64,000 nt of DNA from Cenococcum geophilum 1.58 (Eukaryota > Ascomycota > Dothideomycetes > Gloniales > Gloniaceae): NCBI GenBank assembly GCA_001692895.1, contig KV748216.1, positions 1,426,001-1,490,000 on the forward strand. Reading direction: 5' to 3'. Positions within the stretch are counted from its first letter, which is position 1. The number at the start of each line of letters is the position of its first letter. Of this stretch, positions 56,743 to 64,000 are shown piece by piece. Made by a program: the position numbers and the translations under genes. The notes beneath the pieces are model-generated. The model made no database searches. It was not told the DNA's origin and saw nothing but the letters and a program-made list of their open reading frames with translations.

Positions 56743-59323
56743 CTCCAAAAGCATCAATCACTCGCGGATGCTGTTGCTTTGAGCCGGGATCGAAGCCATC
56801 AAAGCGACATCCCGTCTCCAAGTAATCAGTCCCGCAACAGCGCGGATTACTCCCATCAACCGTTCGTCCTGGCAGACGAAACCCCCCAGAACCTACCCAC
56901 CCCATTCACCTCCGACCACCCAGCCACCTCGAATTCCCGATCTTCTAATACCCGATCAATCTCTGCCCATTTACCCCTCGGAATACTTTCCCAAAGCCCC
57001 TCAGGTCCGTCAGGCACCACTATTACAAACACAACAATACCTGCATCATCAAACAAGCGCAGGCGTAGTCTCTCTGGGAGTCCGGAAGACTCGGAAAGTT
57101 CAGAATACATAAACACCAGAGGCCGGCCCTCACACCACAGATCGAAGCGTAGGCGCGGAGCAGACGGGACAATGCGCCTTGATACCGAGGCTTCACAACG
57201 GTCCCAGTCACCCTCACAAAACTACTCAAACGGTTCATCTCGCTCGCCGGGCCCTCGAGCGAGTCTCGGAAAGATTGCGAACGGTAATTCACACATCAAG
57301 ACGGAGAGTAATGGCTCGGCAGCATCATACACCAACGGAAACTCGGTACCTAACGGACGGTCTTTACCCCCAACATTTTTTGGACACGATCGGGAGGAAG
57401 TTACGCGAATATTAATACAAAGTTTAACGGATTTGGGGTATCACGGTGCTGCTGGAGCGTTATGCCAGGAGAGCGGATATGAGCTAGAAGGGCCAACGGT
57501 AGCCGCATTTCGAAGTGCAGTTCTTCAAGGGGATTGGGCCGAGGCGGAGGTGTTGTTGTTTGGAACACGTTCTTATGACGATGGGGGTGGCATCGGTCTG
57601 GCTGATGGTGATGGGGGCTACAGCAAATCTCATGGGAAATCAATTAAAAACTCCTGGTCACCAGCACGACACATTGGAGGCCTGACACTTGCGGAAGGCG
57701 CGAATGAAAATGAGATGAAATTCTGGATGAGACAGCAGAAGTATCTAGAGCTTCTTGAAGGAAGGGATCTTGGAACTGCTCTCATGGTACTAAGACAAGA
57801 GTTGACACCTTTACATCAGGACGTTGGAAGGCTTCACGCATTATCAAGGTAAATTTTATCAGGGTTTCTGCACCTGGTATATTTTCACTGTACTTCGACT
57901 AACGGTCCCCAGTCTCATGATGTGCCAATCCGCGGAAGATTTAAAATATCAAGCGCACTGGGATGGTGCAACAGGACAGTCTCGAATGCTTTTACTTTCT
58001 GAATTATCGAGTAGGCCTATTCCAAGTCCCAATTATTGTTTCAGGTTCTAACCTCTATAAAGAATCAATATCTCCCAGCGTTATGATTCCCGAGCATCGA
58101 CTTGCAGTACTATTGGATCAGGTAAAAGAAGGCTGGATTTCGAACTGCCTATACCATAACACAGCGGCTTCTCCGTCACTGTATGTTGACCATGGCTGTG
58201 ACCGCGACGATTTTCCATCGAAAGCCGTGCTTGAGTTGCGTCATCACACTGATGAAGTGTGGTTCCTGCGATTCTCGCATGATGGCACCAAATTAGCCAC
58301 AACAAGCAAGGATGCCACAGTCGTTATCTACGATACAACCACATTCAATGTTCTGCACACGCTTGCCACCGATAACGGGAGCGGAGTTTGCTATGTCGCT
58401 TGGAGTCCAGATGACACCAGGTTAATTAGCTGTGCTCAGGCGCAAGAGAACTCTGCTCGTGTATGGGATACCAAGGTGAGCATTTTACTAAGTCCTGTTG
58501 GTTCACTTTCCTGACAATTGGAATAGACTGGCCGATGCCTTTTCACAATCAGCGAGTTCAATTATGCGGTCTCATCAGCAGCATGGGCACCTAACGGCCA
58601 GACTTTCGTGATCGGTTCTCAGGATATACTAGGACTTGGCTTGTGGACTCTGGATGGCGAAAAGATTCACGAGTGGAAAGAAGAAAGCCTTCGAGTACAC
58701 GACCTTGCCATTTCACCAGACGGACAGCGGCTTGTCGTACTACTAGAACAGCGCATCCTCGTCTATGACTTCGTCACGCGGGAGAAATTATGCGAGTGGG
58801 TCTTAGAAGACGTCAAACTGACCTCCATAAACATCAGCCGGAATTCACATCACATGCTTATTAGTATGAACGACAACAAGATACGCCTCATGGACATTGA
58901 TACCGGGGAAGTTATACAGAGCTTTAGTGGCCAAAAGCAAACCGAGTTCATTATCCGAAGCGCGTTCGGTGGAGCAGATGAGAATTTCGTTGTCAGCGGA
59001 AGCGAAGGTAACCCCATATTTCGATATCACTCTCATGTCAGTTCGTATTGACTTATTATTTTTAGATTCTAAGGTGTACATTTGGCGGACGAACGGTCAT
59101 CTTGTTGAAGCTCTGGATGCTCATCATGGTTGCGTGAATGCGGTTGCTTGGCATCCTAAAGACCCACGAGTGTTCGCTTCTGCAGGGGACGATCACAAGG
59201 TTCGAATGTACGAAATTTCAAATTTTCCATATATGATCCTAGCCCCTAGTCATCTAACAAGACGACAGATGGAAACCTTCCCCTCAAATGATCCCGAGTT
59301 CGAACGGGTACGGCGGCCGATAG
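56743..59323 (+). CDS. GID7: GID/CTLH ubiquitin ligase subunit Gid7 (WDR26-like), 5' end unresolved
   Basis: Exons: (56743)-57848, 57913-58010, 58063-58475, 58527-59007, 59066-59207, 59269-59323. A disordered Ser-rich N-terminus precedes LisH-CTLH helices (VTRILIQSLTDLGYHGAAGA, LLEGRDLGTALMVLRQELTP). WD40 blades follow: HHTDEVWFLRFSHDGTKLAT, VAWSPDDTRLISCAQ, ARVWDTK, and DDHKVRI then W at the last splice. Gid7 helps the GID E3 complex assemble into a ring that degrades gluconeogenic enzymes. The open frame has no ATG before residue about 130 and a stop at 56716, so the start must lie on an upstream exon; CTGCAG before 56743 is a candidate acceptor. Every internal splice phase agrees. Confidence 0.88.
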
Positions 59324-60435
59324 CCTTCCGATGTGAATAATTGCCCGGATCTCTCTACAGACTTCCATTCCCACTAGCCCAAGTCTGTTAATTTTTTTTC
59401 TGTATCCCTGCTCCTTTATTGAATACGAAGCATTTGCACGGCGATACGGTCCAGCCATCATATCACATCATGTTTTGGAGTCTTGGTTTCTGGTACGTTT
59501 TGAGCAGCTCCATCATCCATCCGCACGACCGTTTAGATTTCCTTTTCTTCCCCTCTCTGTACCCATCGTTTCTTTCAAATGCCCTCTCAGGCAACAGGTT
59601 CGACTACTTGGAATGGAATATGATAGACGACTACGATTCTTCGGAGGGGGGGTGGCCTGGGCTTGAGGCGTTTCTTGTGGGTTGGGAGGCCAGGTCTGGG
59701 ACGACGTCGGGGGACAGGCATTCGGGGAGGGCATTCGGCTTGCGGCTGGAAGGCCTTTGGAAGCTGTGCATACAAAGTATTGAGGGCTGGCTGTATGTAG
59801 AATAGTTTGCAATCCCTTCAGCACAATTTCGCTTTTCGTAGCGTTGCTCAGGCTTTTAGATTCTAACACCAGACACTATGTTGTTGAACCTAACGTTCGT
59901 AAATCAAGCCTCCTGTTACTCTCGTCTAATCTTTCAAAAGTCCACAAACATAGTAGTAAAGGAGCCCTACCTATATTATAACAGTTACCTTATAGTCTTC
60001 TTTTATATTAATAATATTATAGCTGTTTATAGGAAGAAATACCTATTTAAACTCTAAGTCTTTAAGAAGCGCCTTATAAAAAAGTATAAAATTAAGGATC
60101 TAAGTAAGCTTACCTAGTTCTTAAATTTTTAAGCAGATGGCAGTGAGTCTTTTAATCAAGCCCGAATTGACTTGAATTGATTACAATGCTTCACGAAGCG
60201 AGGTTGGGCGGCTATTCTAGCGCACCGTTGCTAAGCTCGCCAAAGTCCCGCCAAAGGTCCTAAAATTTATTATTTATCCATCAATCAACACCATTATCTA
60301 TTTCCATCTGTATGGACGTAGAAACTGCTTTATCTAGTTACTGTCCGGATCCTGACCGCCTATAAGACACTTAAAAGCAGCCACCGTTCCATACAAGACG
60401 GATCCAACGACCAAATTCCACCCGCCACACGTCAG
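59324..60435. other. Intergenic with a TA-rich island
   Basis: 3' flank of GID7, then a very TA-rich stretch (about 59940-60130) with only short stops-filled frames. Probably decayed repeat. Confidence 0.5.
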
Positions 60436-61509
60436 CTATGTATTGCGCTGGGCTTGTGCCTTTCTTTGAGCTTCCTCAGCCTCTATCCGCTCTTTTTCCT
60501 TCCTTGCGAGACGATCAGCCTCCCTATTTTTAGCGTGAACTTCCTGTTTGGCCTTTAAAATAGCCTCTTCTGCTTTCTCGACTTCAGTTCATAAAAAGGT
60601 CAGTAGTCTATCAAAGCGACGGCAGGCATATAGCAACTAAGGCGTTCGAAATACTCACCGGGACTCCGGTGGTTAGAACCAAACAGGCCACCAATTATCC
60701 TTTGGACTTTCCCCCCGGATGGAAAGAGCATATTAAAATTTGTTGTCATGAATTCTTTGCCTAGCACAAAGTCGTACCAGCCGTTGAGCGCCTCGCTGAC
60801 GAAGAAGTCTCTACAGAAGATCTCCCTAGATCCTTTCAATCTGAATTGCATGCCACGAACGACGCCTTGGATAGACAATTCAGAGCCACCTAGCGCTCTA
60901 ACACATGGGTGTTCAAACTCCGTGTCCATCTCCAACACTCTCCCATGTTCTTTGAGCCATCGCATTGACACACCGAACGCCAGGTCAGATCCACTGTCCA
61001 GGATTGCAAAGGCTAAAGCTGTGGAAGAGTCTCCTTTGCCCAGAACAACACATTCTCTATCGAAAAAATCCTAGCAAACGACTTAGTCATATCCATAGAG
61101 GTTAACAGATATAAGTTTTAATTACTTGATCTGACCCCTCAGTAAGCCCGCTTGCGCCGACACGATGTTCCTTGGAAGCTAGACGGGCTGAAGCGTCGGC
61201 GCTGTTAATACCCTCCTGCTGTTCCATAAACTGCGCAGTGCTTGCCTCGCCGGTGCTTCGATGAGTAAAACACGGACAACCCTCAGGGCAGGAGCATTCC
61301 GTGTGCCGATCTTTCAGTGAATCAAGCGCTAAGAAGTCTGCTGTGCGCAATCGCCTCGGAGACAAGGTCGTCAGGGATTGTAGTTCCGTGTCTCCTGTGT
61401 GTTGGCCTGATTTGTTTAGAGGAAGACTGGCTGGAGGTTGGGCGTTGAGAATTGGTGCTTCTTTGGATTCCTCGCAACCCGTTTTCTCCTTCGAGATACC
61501 ACAACCCAT
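60436..61509 (-). CDS. Retropepsin-like aspartic protease-fold protein with predicted N-myristoylation
   Basis: Exons 61509-61126, 61070-60659 and 60581-60436; 313 aa. The N-terminus MGCGIS fits the N-myristoylation pattern with an adjacent Cys for palmitoylation, so membrane attachment is likely. Residues up to about 125 are low-complexity with a CSCPEGCPCF cysteine cluster. Exon 2 holds AFAILDSGSDLAFGVSM: the D-S-G-S/T core of single-domain retropepsins, followed by ALGGSELSIQGVVRGMQFRL and YDFVLGKEFM, the usual second half of such domains in fungal proteins. The last exon is a coiled coil rich in Glu/Ala/Lys (KAEEAILKAKQEVHAKNREA). It could be an active protease or a ligand-binding relative; there is no integrase or RT nearby, so it does not look like part of a retrotransposon. 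Confidence 0.75.
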
Positions 61510-61760
61510 AATTAGAGAAAAACCAACGAGTCTGTACCGTGCAAAGAAGTCGGAGAGAAGCCAGCCTTTTTAGGGAAAATAAGATATGTTTAGGTAAATA
61601 AAGGCTTTATAGGGTTAAAATTTTAAACGCATAAAAGAGTTCGTAAAGTTGTCACTTGCCCTGTTATTCCTTGCCCCGTTGGGTTCCTGGGAGAGTTCGT
61701 ACCGAATCGACCGGTCCATCATCTTCCCTACCAATAGGTGATCCGTGCTCACGCACAATT

Positions 61761-61814
61761 GTGACCCTTGACTTAGCCGTATTAGTTCTATTGGTGAGAC
61801 TCTTATCGATAACC
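61761..61814 (-). repeat. Solo transposon-end-like sequence related to the 13204 foldback
   Basis: The reverse strand reads cggttatcgataagagtctc, then accaatagaac, matching the 13209 terminal repeat over about 45 bp with one small gap. Flanked by TA on the outside. No partner end identified. Confidence 0.5.
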
Positions 61815-62636
61815 GTAGGACGAATTGTACCATTGGAAGGGATAAACCCGGGGTGCTCGTGGCAGAAAATGTGAGCGCAGGCCGAAAATGCGAGGCAGAA
61901 AATGCGAGGCCAGGCAGCACGTACTGTTCACCGGGGCGTGCAACGGCTGAACGCCATTGTTAATTATGGATTAACTGCAGAAGCCGGCCACAGTTAGAAA
62001 GAATTTATATTAATATAAGCCACCACCGTTTGCACGCCACTACTGCTCTTGTTTTGTTTTTAAATTTTTTTAATCCCATACTCATTGTACCATACTACGT
62101 ACAATACTGCGCATGCAGCCTCTAGGCTACGGCGCTATAGTTCTATATACACGAATCCTTTCTAGGCAGTTTAACATATACTAGTAGCTATGTCCTAGTA
62201 GTTTATAAACCTCTAAGCTAGGGGTTTACCGCTCCTTAGTGGAATACTAGGTTACTAGCAACTATTAGGTAGTAAGAAAACAGAAGAAAAGACTATAAGA
62301 AACCCTAACGTCTATCTCTGTACTATTTATGATTTGCTTCCGTCCTTTTACTTTCTCCTATCTATCTACTAGGGGGGAGACTGTGTCATGGATCACTTGA
62401 TCAAGAACATGCTATAGTGAAACCCCGACTCTCCCAATATCGAATCGGCCTAAAGACCCAGTCGAGCAGATACCGACTGGGGACAATGTCACGCCAGACA
62501 GCTATTGTCATATCCGGATGTATGAACTCAACGAAATGAGAATGGCGGTCAAACTCACAAAACGAGAAGGGCCGACCCTCCGACTACCCATAGCCAGATC
62601 GTTGACCAGAATACCACCAGATAGCCCCAAAGCAGC

Positions 62637-62666
62637 CACCATCACCATCACCATCACCATCACCAC
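62637..62666. repeat. (accatc)n microsatellite
   Basis: About five copies of the hexamer accatc in intergenic DNA. Confidence 0.85.
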
Positions 62667-62925
62667 AGTACTGTCATCACCATAGACACCTCCCAACAGA
62701 CTCAATCCAGCCCAATCTCAATCTCGGAGATTCAAATCTCCGATTTCACATCCCTTCACCAATTCCTACAGGAAATTCTTTACTGAGCAGAAAATGTGTG
62801 AATATCTTAGAGCTACGTTGACGCAGTGAAACAGTCTCTCTGCCACGACGAATAAAAAAAACCCTCCATCAACACCACCATCGCCTACTCCCCAACTTCA
62901 CGCCAAGCGGCTCAATCACCACGCA

Positions 62926-63936
62926 ATGGGCTCTGAATCCAACCCAGACCCCGAGCCGATCCCACCATCTCCCCTCAAAGGCCTCACCCTGAAACTGCAC
63001 ACCGCGACGACGAAAAAGGAAAACGCGGCGACAGGACCAACGACAACAGAATCAGCGACAGGAGAACCCCAGCAGCCCTCCACGCCCTCCAGAGACAGCG
63101 ACGTCGAAGCGATCGAGACACCCTACCTGGCAAGCCCTTTCACTTTCACTCCCAACCCCACGGTGCGACCCCCCGACCGCACCACACGCAACCAGCCCTC
63201 CCGCAGGCCAGACGAAGAAGACAGCTACAACAAACCGGCCGCTGGCCTGAGCCGCGACCGCTCGCGCAATCACGCTGATGCCGACCCCCCCGCCGTCCTC
63301 GAAGCGCGCGACGGCGCCCTGCCAAATGCCGCGGTGCCGACGCCCCTGAATCGGCGCCTAAGGGACGCCGCGTCGCGCCAAGGTGCTGGATGGATTGACT
63401 TGCGCGGCATCGATGCGGCGTACGTGCGCGGGCGAGTCGCGGCTCTGCGCGGAGCCAGCCGAAGCGACAGCGTTGACGCGTGCGATGAGGAGCCCCGTCA
63501 GCGGCGTGCGGCTGGTCAGGCAGCTCGTGGCGATTCTCGCGGCGGGGCGGTCGGCCTCGATGCGGTGGTCGTGGATGAGGACCGCGATGTCGATACGGAT
63601 GCTGTGGCGGGGACTGCTGCGGAGGGGGGAGAGAAGGTCGAGGATGGTGGGCAGCATCAGAGCCGGTATCAGGTTGACCCGGAAGACTTTACGGTCTTCA
63701 GCAAGATGCTGGCGCATGTGCCCGAGGACGCGAACTCCGTTTATGTGCCCAGTGACGCGGAGTTTGCTTCGATGCTCCTCAACGCGCCGGTGTCCATCGA
63801 TGTCGACGGCAAGCCCAGGGCGTTGGACGAACCTAGCTGGTCCGAGGAGAGGGCGGAGGTCGAGTACCTTGCCGATTACTTCGAAGCTAAATACCAAACA
63901 GATCCCAATGCCCTCAAGAAGCCTATGGCAGAATAG
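62926..63936 (+). CDS. Hypothetical fungal protein
   Basis: 336-aa open frame with a good start (MGSESNPDPEPIPPSPLKGL). The first half is Pro/Ser/Thr-rich and disordered. The second half is charged with a short ordered-looking end: RYQVDPEDFTVFSKMLAHVP, DANSVYVPSDAEFASMLLNA and ERAEVEYLADYFEAKYQTDP. I do not recognise the family. Codon use is GC-rich, as in the NPY1 gene, which supports real coding. The stop at 63934-63936 is close to the window edge and an intron or further exon cannot be excluded. Confidence 0.6.
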   Translation: MGSESNPDPEPIPPSPLKGLTLKLHTATTKKENAATGPTTTESATGEPQQPSTPSRDSDVEAIETPYLASPFTFTPNPTVRPPDRTTRNQPSRRPDEEDSYNKPAAGLSRDRSRNHADADPPAVLEARDGALPNAAVPTPLNRRLRDAASRQGAGWIDLRGIDAAYVRGRVAALRGASRSDSVDACDEEPRQRRAAGQAARGDSRGGAVGLDAVVVDEDRDVDTDAVAGTAAEGGEKVEDGGQHQSRYQVDPEDFTVFSKMLAHVPEDANSVYVPSDAEFASMLLNAPVSIDVDGKPRALDEPSWSEERAEVEYLADYFEAKYQTDPNALKKPMAE

Positions 63937-64000
63937 CAGCAGGCGGTCAGCAGCCCCAGTCCGGTGGTCCTGCTACGACTTCAAGATATCGGAAGCGTAA

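Larger units (their letters stand above)
61510..62925. other. Repeat-rich intergenic region
   Basis: Contains a transposon-end-like sequence (61761-61814), a TA-rich stretch (62030-62330), text resembling a Copia polypurine tract and LTR start (ctaggggggagactgtgtca at about 62368) and a hexanucleotide satellite at 62639. No gene. Confidence 0.5.

Noticed and set aside
60436..61509. Possible retrotransposon protease
   Set aside because: The gene has three introns' worth of clean splicing structure (two introns), a myristoylation signal and no gag, RT or integrase nearby.
62330..62420. Possible Copia LTR boundary (purine run followed by tgtgtcatgg)
   Set aside because: No matching second LTR or pol remnant was found within the window, so it is only mentioned in the intergenic entry.

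Overview
The window is nuclear DNA of a filamentous ascomycete (Pezizomycotina). Genes carry many short introns (about 45-130 nt, GT-AG, with CTAAC/CTGAC/CTAAT branch points), housekeeping genes match fungal orthologues, and several families are typical of filamentous fungi (HeLo/HET-S, NB-ARC-TPR and NACHT NLRs, NmrA-like, CorA-like, GRAM, Trk K+ transporter). I cannot name the species. Gene models were built by hand from splice sites and reading frame; for most intact multi-exon models the exon lengths sum to a multiple of three.

Layout. 0.5-17.4 kb is an incompatibility/cell-death style block interleaved with relics. A HET-S-like HeLo protein (+, 3227-4021) ends in a RHIM-like PP amyloid motif and is divergent from an NB-ARC/TPR NLR (-, 545-2947) that starts with the matching motif but is broken by nonsense codons. 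Next come a C2H2-finger relic, a decayed GT25 glycosyltransferase (5357-6659), an intact RA-PH signalling protein (6954-9973), a HeLo-like-N protein with a hexapeptide repeat (11018-12766), a foldback element (13204-13312) and a NACHT NLR (14152-17372).

17.6-33 kb is mostly housekeeping: mitochondrial uL1, COG2, NADH pyrophosphatase, a Trk potassium transporter whose first exon contains a 68-bp tandem duplication, a CorA-like membrane protein, two minor candidate genes and a six-exon glycogen synthase. 33-39 kb is gene-poor and holds an inverted pair of Ty1/Copia integrase fragments. 39-45.7 kb has mitochondrial bL19, an NmrA-like protein and an asparaginase fused to ankyrin repeats.

46-51 kb has a decayed GRAM-domain membrane protein gene, a 214-bp MITE and an uncharacterised 416-aa protein. 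51-64 kb holds a SET/NAP histone chaperone, a secreted GH1 beta-glucosidase, the GID7 subunit of the GID/CTLH ubiquitin ligase, a predicted myristoylated retropepsin-like protein and an unidentified gene at the right edge. TA-rich gene-poor islands separate these blocks. Stop codons in the decayed genes are mostly explicable by CpA-to-TpA changes on one strand or the other, which suggests repeat-induced point mutation (RIP) or a similar bias. No tRNA, rRNA or CRISPR was recognised.
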